Under the pieces are notes generated by a model, which was given only the letters and a program-made list of their open reading frames with translations, was not told the origin of the DNA and made no database searches. Made by a program: the position numbers and the translations under genes. From Burkholderia diffusa (lineage in GTDB: Bacteria; Pseudomonadota; Gammaproteobacteria; Burkholderiales; Burkholderiaceae), in assembly GCF_001718315.1 (NCBI RefSeq), contig NZ_CP013363.1, positions 1,736,001 to 1,800,000 of the forward strand: a DNA stretch of 64,000 nucleotides. The letters are read 5' to 3'. Below are positions 36,213 to 43,482 of the stretch, piece after piece. Each line of letters opens with the position of its first letter. The first letter of the stretch is position 1.

Positions 36213-36890
36213 ATGCAAGTACTCGTCGTTGGCACCGGCAAGCTGGCAACCGAGCTGCTCGGCTCGCACCGGCTCGACCCGGCAACCTGTCGCGTGATGG
36301 CCTGGTCGGCCCCCGCACGTGGCAACGACCGTTCGATCGTCGTTCACGCCGGATCCGGCCGCGAGCTGCCTGCCGCGATCGAATTCTGCCGCGCAACCGG
36401 CTCGACGCTCGTCGAGCTGTCCACCGGCTCCGACCTCGAAACCGGATCGCACGACTTCCCCGTCGTGCTCTGTCCGAATACGAACATCCTGATGCTCAAG
36501 TTCATGAGCATGCTGGAAACCAGCGGCCATCTGTTTCGCGACTGCCGCATCAGCGTGACGGAGTCGCACCAGGCCAGCAAGACGTCCGTGCCCGGCACCG
36601 CGGTCGGCATCGGTCAGTCGCTCGGCGTTCGGGCGCAGGACATCCGTTCCGTGCGGGACCCCGCCGAGCAGCGCGATGCATTGCAGATTCCCGACGATCA
36701 GCTCGGCCGCCATGCGTTCCACCGGATCCGCATCGAGGACGGCGCATGCAGCCTTCAATTCGAATCCCGCGTGTACGGCGCGTCGCCTTACGCGGACGGC
36801 GTGTCGCGGATCGTCGAGGCCGTCCGGCAGCACGAACTCGAACCGCGCCGGTATTCGATCGTCGAGTTCATTCACAACGGCTGGCTGTAG
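36213..36890 (+). CDS. Compact DapB-like reductase homologue
   Basis: 225 residues, shorter than the usual 265-275 of 4-hydroxy-tetrahydrodipicolinate reductase. The N-terminus MQVLVVGTGKLATELLG is a Rossmann start. The active-site stretch reads VTESHQASKTSVPGTAVGIGQSL, aligned with the DapB EAHHRHKxDAPSGTA motif: one His, the Lys and the GTA survive, the second His is Gln. It is therefore unlikely to be the housekeeping DapB; a related imine or carbonyl reduction is possible. Confidence 0.8.
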   Translation: MQVLVVGTGKLATELLGSHRLDPATCRVMAWSAPARGNDRSIVVHAGSGRELPAAIEFCRATGSTLVELSTGSDLETGSHDFPVVLCPNTNILMLKFMSMLETSGHLFRDCRISVTESHQASKTSVPGTAVGIGQSLGVRAQDIRSVRDPAEQRDALQIPDDQLGRHAFHRIRIEDGACSLQFESRVYGASPYADGVSRIVEAVRQHELEPRRYSIVEFIHNGWL

Positions 36891-36971
36891 GCGCGACGGT
36901 GCGCGGATCGCGCGGACGGCCCCTGCCGACACGCTCGACGGCCGTGATCGCACGATCGCGCATGCGCGCCC

Positions 36972-37781
36972 TTACCCGTCACCCAGCACGGCCCCGCTCT
37001 CCGGCAACGTCGCGCCGCCGTCGACGACGATCGTCTGCCCGGTGATATACGCCGCATCGGCCGACGCGAGAAACAGCATCGCGTTCGCGATGTCCTCCGG
37101 CTCGCCCATCCGCGCGAGCGGAATGTCGCGCGCGATCTGCGCGGCGACCGACGCATCGCCGAGATTGCCGGCCGCCGGCGTGCGGATCATCCCCGGCTCG
37201 ACACCGTTGACCGTCACGTTGCGGCGCGCGAGTTCGAGCGCCGCTGCGCGAATGAAGCCGTTCACGCCTGCCTTCGACGCCGCGTAGTGCGCGAGCCCCG
37301 GATAGGCCACGCGCGGCCCGGTCACCGACGACGTGACGAGCAACCGACCCGCCCCCGCACGCTCGAATGCCGGCAGCGCGGCCTGGGCGAGCCAGAACAG
37401 CGCCGACAGGTTGACCGACAGCGTGCGCTCGAGCACCGGTGCATCGATCTGCTCGAACGGAGTCAGCGGGAAGTACGCGGCGTTGTGAACGACGATGTCG
37501 AGCCGTTCGCTGTCGCGCTCGACCGCCGCGACGAGCGCGACGAGTTCGTCGCGGCTCGCGGCGTCGACGCGATACGCGCGCGCATCGCCGCCCGCGCAGA
37601 CGAGCGCGTCCGCCTGAGCGGCAGCGGCATCGATGTTGAGATCGGCGAGCGCGACGCGTGCGCCGGATTGCGCGAAACGGCGCGCGATTGCCGCGCCGAT
37701 CCCCTGAGCGGCGCCCGTGACGAGCACGACTCGGCCGCTGAAATCCGCACGCAGGCGGCCGCTGCCCAGCACGGCGTTCAT
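36972..37781 (-). CDS. Short-chain dehydrogenase/reductase, MoaE-like
   Basis: 269 residues. TGAAQGIGAAIARRF, VVHNAAYF, LLVTSSVTG with Ser, HYAASKAG and VNGVEPGMIRTP all match classical SDRs. The ATG overlaps the upstream moaF-like stop (TGATG), so translation is coupled. In Klebsiella the tyramine/monoamine regulon has an SDR gene (moaE) beside moaF; this pair repeats that layout. Substrate not shown. Confidence 0.88.
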   Translation of the reverse strand: MNAVLGSGRLRADFSGRVVLVTGAAQGIGAAIARRFAQSGARVALADLNIDAAAAQADALVCAGGDARAYRVDAASRDELVALVAAVERDSERLDIVVHNAAYFPLTPFEQIDAPVLERTLSVNLSALFWLAQAALPAFERAGAGRLLVTSSVTGPRVAYPGLAHYAASKAGVNGFIRAAALELARRNVTVNGVEPGMIRTPAAGNLGDASVAAQIARDIPLARMGEPEDIANAMLFLASADAAYITGQTIVVDGGATLPESGAVLGDG

Positions 37782-38611
37782 CACTGCGCCTCGCCAGCGA
37801 GCCGATGCACGGTTTCGTTCAGCACCTGCGCATGCGCGCCGATCGGGAAGTTCGACAGCGTGCCGAAATCGGTGCCCTGGTATCCGAATATCTTGCCGTC
37901 CGTCTTGCATTGCGCGAGGTCGATCAGTACGACGCCGAGCGTCGGCACCACCTTCTCGCGCCATACGAACAGATACAGCTGCTCGGCGAGCCTGAAGTAA
38001 TGGCAGCGGTCCACGTCGGCCAGCCCGCCTTCGACGCCCTGCAGACATTGCCATGCATAGAAGTTCTCGTTCAGGTAGATGTGCTCGTAGCATTCGGTCG
38101 GGCTGTAGCGATACATCGTCCGCTTGCCGATCAGTTCGCGCGTGGGCCCGTGCAGCGGGCCCGGTTGCGCATGGCCACCGAGCGTGCCGTGCCGGAAAGT
38201 CGCATCGACGCCTGTCAGCGGCAGCCCGCGCTTGACGCGCGTGAACGCGTCGACATGCGTATCGGTTTCGGTCGGCAGCGTGCCGATCACCGACGTCCAC
38301 ACGCCGTCGCCGACATCGATCACGAGACTGACCGACGTCGCGCGTGCTGCCGGGTCGATGTAGTCGACGAAGTACAGGTCGTCGCGCAGCCGCGTGACAC
38401 GGCAACGCGCACGGCCGCCCGCGCCGGTCGCCGCGTCGCGCCATTTCAGCGCGCCCGCCTCGAACGTATAGATGCGCCATGCGCCCGCTGCGTCGCCGAG
38501 GGTCAGCGACCGCCCGACGAGCGCGTCCACGGGCGCGAGGACGTTCGCGTCCGGCGCGAAGCCGTCCGCGAGCGCGCCAACCTGAATGAATACCGGATCC
38601 AGTTGTTCCAC
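37781..38611 (-). CDS. MoaF family protein
   Basis: 276 residues from a GTG (VEQLDPVFIQVGALADGFAP), chosen because AGGAGA lies 6 nt upstream; an ATG at 38635 has no SD. Two lipocalin-like halves are seen: N-terminal FEAGALKWRD...YFVDYIDP, C-terminal YRYSPTECYEHIYLNENFYA and DGKIFGYQGTDFGTLSNFPIG. MoaF was named in the Klebsiella monoamine operon; the molybdenum cofactor label in databases is doubtful. Likely binds a small aromatic or amine ligand. Confidence 0.85.
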   Translation of the reverse strand: MEQLDPVFIQVGALADGFAPDANVLAPVDALVGRSLTLGDAAGAWRIYTFEAGALKWRDAATGAGGRARCRVTRLRDDLYFVDYIDPAARATSVSLVIDVGDGVWTSVIGTLPTETDTHVDAFTRVKRGLPLTGVDATFRHGTLGGHAQPGPLHGPTRELIGKRTMYRYSPTECYEHIYLNENFYAWQCLQGVEGGLADVDRCHYFRLAEQLYLFVWREKVVPTLGVVLIDLAQCKTDGKIFGYQGTDFGTLSNFPIGAHAQVLNETVHRLAGEAQ

Positions 38612-38781
38612 CTGCCGTCTCCTGCGCAGCTTCATGCCCGGCGGGCCGTGTACGCTGCTCGTGTGCACATGGTGCGGGCTGCGCGCGACGCGCGGTATCG
38701 GCCAAAAGGATGAAGGGCGCGCGGCGCCGGAACGCGCTAAAGTGCACGTGATCCGCGCCGCTGCCGGCGCGAGGAGCGCCC

Positions 38782-39576
38782 ATGCACCGTGTCACCCATT
38801 ACCGACGCACCGATGAAGGCATCGAGGCGATCAGCCTCGAGTCCGACCGCGCGTTTCCGCGGCATGCGCACGACGAATTCGGGGTCGGCGTGATCGTCAG
38901 CGGCGCGCACCGGTCCTGGAGCGGCCGCGGGCAGGTCGATGCACTGGCCGGCGACGCGATCATGGTCAATCCTGGCGAGATGCACGACGGCATGCCAATC
39001 GAAACGGGAACCGGCCGGCGCTGGCGGATGCTGTATCTCGCGCCCGCGCTGGTCGCGGGCGTCGCGGCGGAAGAAGGCCTCGGCGGTGTCGAGCTCGCGC
39101 ATCCGGCCGTGCGTGATGCTCGGCTCGCAGCCGCGTTCGGCCGGCTGCACGCACGGATCGTCGCAAGCAACACGCTGCCGCTCGCCCGCGACGAGGCGCT
39201 CGTGACACTGGTCGCCGGGCTGCTTGCGCGGCACTCCAATCGCGTGCTGCCGCCCGCCGGCGTCGCACCGGCGATCCGCGTCGCCCGCGAGCGGCTCGAT
39301 GCCGCACCGGCCGTACCCGTTTCGCTGGCCGAACTCGCCGGCCTGAGCGGCGTGAGCCGCTTCCAGTTGCTGCGCGGATTCGCACGCGAGCTCGGCATCA
39401 CGCCGCACGCGTATCTGATGCAGTCGCGCACGCGGCTGGCGCGCGCGCTGCTCGCAAACGGCCGGCCGATCGCGGATGCCGCGGCCGAAGCCGGTTTTGC
39501 CGACCAGAGCCACCTGACGCGCGCATTCGCACGTCAGTTCGGAATCACGCCCGGACGATTCACGCAGGCCGGCTGA
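38782..39576 (+). CDS. AraC-family regulator (cupin sensor)
   Basis: 264 residues. N-terminal cupin with PRHAHDEFGVGVIVSG and NPGEMHDG, C-terminal HTHs (VSLAELAGLSGVSRFQLLRGF and ADAAAEAGFADQSHLTRAF). It faces the moaF-like gene (170 bp) and is followed by an EamA exporter. Such AraC proteins often control a neighbouring exporter, so either partner is possible. Confidence 0.9.
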   Translation: MHRVTHYRRTDEGIEAISLESDRAFPRHAHDEFGVGVIVSGAHRSWSGRGQVDALAGDAIMVNPGEMHDGMPIETGTGRRWRMLYLAPALVAGVAAEEGLGGVELAHPAVRDARLAAAFGRLHARIVASNTLPLARDEALVTLVAGLLARHSNRVLPPAGVAPAIRVARERLDAAPAVPVSLAELAGLSGVSRFQLLRGFARELGITPHAYLMQSRTRLARALLANGRPIADAAAEAGFADQSHLTRAFARQFGITPGRFTQAG

Positions 39577-39776
39577 CGAGCCTCGCGGTCGCGTCGTGGC
39601 ACCTGGCGCACGACGATGTCGCTCGTCGCCGTTCGGCGGCAGCGGCTCCCGATGAGCGCGCGACCGGTCAGCCGGCGACACCGGACACATCGCCGTTCCG
39701 CTCACCCGGCTTACCCGCCGACGCCGCTGCAATTTCGTTCAAGACGCCCGCGCCGCCGCACGAGACGATGCGGCAC

Positions 39777-40700
39777 ATGAAAACACGACTGATCGGCTAT
39801 CTCTATCTCGCCGCTGCAATGGCGGGCGTCGGCAGCACCGTCATCGCGAGCCGCCTCGCGGCCGGCGGCCTGCCGCCGTTCGCGGCCACCGCGCTGCGCT
39901 TCCTGATCGCAACCCCGCTGCTGTTCGCGCTGATGCGCGCGCAGCGAATGCGATGGCCCCGGGTCTCCACACGCGACGCCGTGCTGCTGCTCGTGCAGGC
40001 TGCAGCGGGCGGTGTCGGCTATACGGTGCTGCTGATCAGCGGCACGAAGCTGTCGTCGCCCGTCGATGCAGGCGTGATGCTGGGCACGCTGCCGGCGATG
40101 TCGACGCTGATCGCGGCGGTCGTGCTGCGCGAGCGGCAAACGCCGCGCGACTGGGGCGCGGCCGCGCTCGCCACCGCCGGCGTCCTGTTCGTCACGTTCG
40201 CGCCCGGCCAGGCCATGCCGTCGCTCCGGACGCTCGCCGGCGACGCGCTGGTGCTGGCCGCCGTCGCCTGCGAGGCCGTGTTCATCCTGCTCAACCGGCG
40301 GCTGTCGGCGCCGTTGCCGCCGCTCGCGCTATCGACGGCGATGTCCGGCCTCGGCTTCGTGCTCGCGCTGGTGCCGGCCGCGTTCGAATGGCACGCGCTG
40401 ACGACCGGCTGGAACATCGGCGCGGTGTTGGCGATCGCGTACTACGCGCTGGTGCCGACCGTGCTCGGCTATCTGTGCTGGTACGCGGGTTCGGCTCGCA
40501 CGAGCGGCACCGAAGCCGCGCTGTTCACGGCGGTCGCGCCGGTCTCGGCCGTGCTGTTCGCGGTCGCGCTGTTCGGCGAGACGCTCGGCGGCACGCGCCT
40601 GCTCGGCATCGCACTCGTCGTCGCGGGGATGCTGGTGGGTGCGACGCGGCGACGCGCGCCGCCGGCACGCGTCACGTCAGCCGGTTGTCTCGATGGCTAG
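39777..40700 (+). CDS. EamA/DMT-family transporter
   Basis: 307 residues with ten hydrophobic helices in two EamA repeats (AAMAGVGSTVIASRLAAGGL; AIAYYALVPTVLGYLCWYAG, EAALFTAVAPVSAVLFAVAL). Likely an exporter of a metabolite. The ATG at 39777 (MKTRLIGYLYL) or one at 39768 could be used. It follows the AraC gene by 200 bp. Confidence 0.9.
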   Translation: MKTRLIGYLYLAAAMAGVGSTVIASRLAAGGLPPFAATALRFLIATPLLFALMRAQRMRWPRVSTRDAVLLLVQAAAGGVGYTVLLISGTKLSSPVDAGVMLGTLPAMSTLIAAVVLRERQTPRDWGAAALATAGVLFVTFAPGQAMPSLRTLAGDALVLAAVACEAVFILLNRRLSAPLPPLALSTAMSGLGFVLALVPAAFEWHALTTGWNIGAVLAIAYYALVPTVLGYLCWYAGSARTSGTEAALFTAVAPVSAVLFAVALFGETLGGTRLLGIALVVAGMLVGATRRRAPPARVTSAGCLDG

Positions 40701-40835
40701 CCCGTTCGTCAATCAACAACGACTGTAGGAATGTGTCCGCTCGCGGCAAAATCGTTGCGTACCGTCGCGCAAGATGCAATATTCGCGTGGCCGGGCCATA
40801 TATACGACAACCATCGAACAACAATTCGCATCGCC

Positions 40836-41384
40836 ATGAACAAGAAGGAAGCCAAAACAAGAATCGCGGCGCTGCTGTCCGCGGGCGCGAGGAAAGCCGA
40901 CGTGCTGGCCGAACTGGCCGGACAGGGCCTCAAGGAGAGCGTGCTCGCGCGCCTGATCGCGTCACGCCCCGACCCGGAACTGTGCAGGAAGAACAAAGTG
41001 CATACCCGGGTCCTGATCGCGCTTGGCATCGCGCAGTTGTTGATCAGTCTCGCGCTCGCCTATCTCCTCCGGACGGAGGGGCTCAGCGCCGGCGCCGTGA
41101 TGCTGTTCCTCGCCCTGACGGTACCGCTGTCGCTGCTGTTCATCTGGGGCTTTGCAACCCATCGCGTCGGTGCGTATCACGCGTTCATCATTCTGTCGCT
41201 GCTGCAAGTGCCGAAAACTATCGCCGATCTCGGCCGCGATCCGTCGGCCGCGCTGCCGACCCTCGCGGTGACGGTCATCCTGGTCGGCTACGTCTGGTTC
41301 GTCCGCAACCGGCTGTTTCCGGACTTCGTCTGGTTGACGCCGCGCAAGGTCGAGGGTCGCTACGCGTTCGTGGAAAGCGCCTGA
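40836..41384 (+). CDS. Small membrane protein, unknown function
   Basis: 182 residues. A cytoplasmic N-terminus with repeated charged helices (MNKKEAKTRIAALLSAGARK, DVLAELAGQGLKESVLARLI) leads to four hydrophobic segments (VLIALGIAQLLISLALAYLL, AVMLFLALTVPLSLLFIWGF, HAFIILSLLQVP, LAVTVILVGYVWFV). Function unknown. The region before the ATG has AT-rich ATATATACGACAACC, a likely promoter zone. It ends in a shared terminator. Confidence 0.75.
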   Translation: MNKKEAKTRIAALLSAGARKADVLAELAGQGLKESVLARLIASRPDPELCRKNKVHTRVLIALGIAQLLISLALAYLLRTEGLSAGAVMLFLALTVPLSLLFIWGFATHRVGAYHAFIILSLLQVPKTIADLGRDPSAALPTLAVTVILVGYVWFVRNRLFPDFVWLTPRKVEGRYAFVESA

Positions 41385-41404
41385 CGCCGCCGCGTACCAT
41401 GAAA

Positions 41405-41448
41405 AAGGCGCCGGGCCGTTCCGCGATCGCGGAACGGCCCGGCGCCTT
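41405..41448. terminator. Perfect 44-bp palindrome, bidirectional terminator
   Basis: Arms of 22 bp without a mismatch (41405-41426 and 41427-41448), core CGCGATCGCG. On the minus strand a U-tract (TTTTTC) follows, and the entericidin gene reads into it from that side; on the plus strand TTCTGCATT follows. It separates convergent genes. Confidence 0.8.
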
Positions 41449-41470
41449 CTGCATTCCGGAACCCGGTGGT

Positions 41471-41605
41471 TTACTTGGCCTTCTCGGCCGTATCGCTAAT
41501 GGCCTGGCCACCCTTCGAAATGTCCTGCCCCATGCCTGCAACGGTATTGCAACCGGCGAGCGCGGCGGTCACTACCAGTAGCACTGCAGCAATCGTACGC
41601 GTCAT
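41471..41605 (-). CDS. Entericidin-family small lipoprotein
   Basis: 44 residues. A short signal peptide with the lipobox LAGC (MTRTIAAVLLVVTAALAGCN) is followed by TVAGMGQDISKGGQAISDTA, the entericidin A/B pattern. AAGGAG is about 8 nt before the ATG at 41605. It is a membrane lipoprotein, family-linked to stationary-phase lysis or envelope stress. Downstream lies the palindromic terminator. Confidence 0.9.
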   Translation of the reverse strand: MTRTIAAVLLVVTAALAGCNTVAGMGQDISKGGQAISDTAEKAK

Positions 41606-41776
41606 TCTCATTCTCCTTCGAGTCAACATGCCCGACCGGGCGAATCGTATGCGGCGTGGTGGCCTGCGGCGCGCAGGACACGGGGCCTGACCTGATTATA
41701 CGGAGACAACCGCCGCGCGCCAGTATCGGCCAAGCCGACGTGATGCAGGCCACACGCGCCGCCGCGCAGATTTTCC

Positions 41777-41820
41777 TTGACTTCAGCCGGCCGCGAACTA
41801 ATATACGCATCGCGTATATT
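41777..41820 (+). promoter_or_regulatory. pyrB promoter overlapped by a palindromic operator
   Basis: TTGACT (41777-41782), 16 nt, TAATAT (41799-41804). AATATACGC (41800-41808), ATC, GCGTATATT (41812-41820) is a perfect inverted repeat that covers the -10 box and ends 18 bp before the ATG. A bound protein here would block transcription. The HTH-carrying ATCase itself is the obvious candidate. Confidence 0.65.
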
Positions 41821-41838
41821 TTTCATCAGGTGCCGCCG

Positions 41839-43134
41839 ATGACCGTTCCCCAGCAAGCCTTCCTGCGCGACGCGATGCGCCGCCTCAACATGACCCGCGA
41901 AGCGTTCGCGAACCGTATCGGTGTAAGCCGTCGTGCACTGGATACGTGGCTGTTGCCCGACGATTCGCAGGAATCTCGCGGCATGCCCGAGATCGTCGAG
42001 CGCTTCGTGTCCGAAATCGTCGAACGCCCGGCACCGGAAGGCATGGACTATACGCAAAGCGTAGAAAAGCAGGGGCTCGCTAAGCAATTTCTGTTCGAAG
42101 GCAAGCCGCAGCTGATTTCCGTGGATCAGTTCTCACGGGATTCGGTCGAGGCGCTGTTCCGCGTCGCCGACGTGATGCAGCCGATCGCGCGCCGCCACAA
42201 GATCTCACGCGTACTCGAGGGCGCCGTGCTCGGCAACCTGTTCTTCGAGGCCAGCACGCGCACGCGCGTGTCGTTCGGCGCGGCCTTCTGCCGGCTCGGC
42301 GGCTCGGTGTGCGACACGACCGGCTTCACATTCTCGTCGATGGCCAAGGGCGAATCGATCTACGACACGAGCCGCGTGATGGCCGGCTACGTCGACGCGC
42401 TCGTGATCCGCCATCCGGAGAAAGGCTCGGTCGCCGAGTTCGCGCGCGCGACCAACCTGCCGGTGATCAACGGCGGCGACGGCCCGGGCGAACACCCGAG
42501 TCAGGCGCTCCTCGATCTCTATACGATCCAGCGCGAGTTCTCGCGGCTTGGCAAGATCGTCGACGGCGCGCATATCGCGCTCGTCGGCGACCTGAAATAC
42601 GGCCGCACCGTGCACTCGCTCGTCAAGCTGCTCGCGCTGTACCGCGGGCTGAAGTTCACGCTCGTGTCGCCGCCGACGCTCGAAATGCCCGCATACATCA
42701 TCGACCAGATCGCGACGAACGGGCATGTGATCGAGCAAACGAACGACCTCGCGGCCGGCCTGCGCGGCGCGGACGTCGTCTATGCGACGCGGATCCAGAA
42801 GGAGCGCTTCACCGACGAGTCGTTCGAGGGCTACACGCCGGATTTCCAGATCAACCAGGCGCTCGTCGACTCCGTGTGCAAGCCCGACACGCTGATCATG
42901 CACCCGCTGCCGCGCGACAGCCGGCCCGGCGCGAACGACCTGTCGGTCGACCTGAACCGCGATCCGCGGCTCGCGATCTTCCGGCAGACCGACAACGGCA
43001 TTCCGGTGCGGATGGCGATATTCGCGGTACTGCTCGGCGTCGAGAACCTGGTTCAACATTCGATGCGCGACGCGACGTGGCGCCCGCCTGCGTACCTCGG
43101 GCCGGAGGATGCGGTGTTTCACGGAATCGATTGA
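41839..43134 (+). CDS. pyrB: Aspartate carbamoyltransferase with N-terminal HTH domain
   Basis: 431 residues, about 120 more than E. coli PyrB. The catalytic part has all signatures: FFEASTRTRVSF (carbamoyl phosphate), SSMAKGES (the mobile Lys loop), EHPSQALLDLYTI and HPLPRDSRPGANDLS. It makes N-carbamoyl-aspartate in pyrimidine synthesis. The first 60 residues (FLRDAMRRLNMTREAFANRIGV, SRRALDTWLLP) look like an XRE-type HTH, then a linker MPEIVERFVSEIVERPAPEG. No pyrI gene follows. The start at 41839 is just after the operator-like repeat, which suits autoregulation. Confidence 0.93.
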   Translation: MTVPQQAFLRDAMRRLNMTREAFANRIGVSRRALDTWLLPDDSQESRGMPEIVERFVSEIVERPAPEGMDYTQSVEKQGLAKQFLFEGKPQLISVDQFSRDSVEALFRVADVMQPIARRHKISRVLEGAVLGNLFFEASTRTRVSFGAAFCRLGGSVCDTTGFTFSSMAKGESIYDTSRVMAGYVDALVIRHPEKGSVAEFARATNLPVINGGDGPGEHPSQALLDLYTIQREFSRLGKIVDGAHIALVGDLKYGRTVHSLVKLLALYRGLKFTLVSPPTLEMPAYIIDQIATNGHVIEQTNDLAAGLRGADVVYATRIQKERFTDESFEGYTPDFQINQALVDSVCKPDTLIMHPLPRDSRPGANDLSVDLNRDPRLAIFRQTDNGIPVRMAIFAVLLGVENLVQHSMRDATWRPPAYLGPEDAVFHGID

Positions 43135-43171
43135 CGCGCATCCGGTGTCGCGCGCAGACGTAACGCATACA

Positions 43172-43199
43172 ACGCGCCGCCTTGCACGGCGCGTTTTTC
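43172..43199 (+). terminator. Intrinsic terminator of pyrB
   Basis: ACGCGCCG (43172-43179) and CGGCGCGT (43187-43194) form an 8-bp stem with a 7-nt loop, followed by TTTT. It is 38 bp past the stop. Confidence 0.9.
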
Positions 43200-43349
43200 A
43201 TTTCGACGCGGATGATGCAGGGAGCCGCCAACCTCGCGTCAGCCGGCCCACGGATCGATCACGCGCAGGCCCGCAGCTTCGAACGGCTTGACGTCGTGCT
43301 TGCCGTCAAGCCCTCTGCAACATTCGTCAACATTCCCATCACAAACGCG

Positions 43350-43368
43350 AACAAGAACGCTTCTCATT
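43350..43368 (+). promoter_or_regulatory. Fur-box-like site upstream of the TonB receptor
   Basis: A 19-bp stretch (AACAAGAACGCTTCTCATT) matches 14 of 19 bases of a Fur consensus of the type AATGAGAATCATTCTCATT. It lies 114 bp before the receptor start, with AT-rich sequence after it. Iron repression by Fur is inferred. The remaining 43200-43349 holds nothing I can name. Confidence 0.6.
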
Positions 43369-43482
43369 TAACAAGAAATTACATAGAATGCCGGCTGAAA
43401 ACAAATCGTAATAATTCCCGGCGGCATGCACATTTCCGTTGCGAGTCGTTCCCGGGACCACACCGCGAGGTCGAAGCGCACC

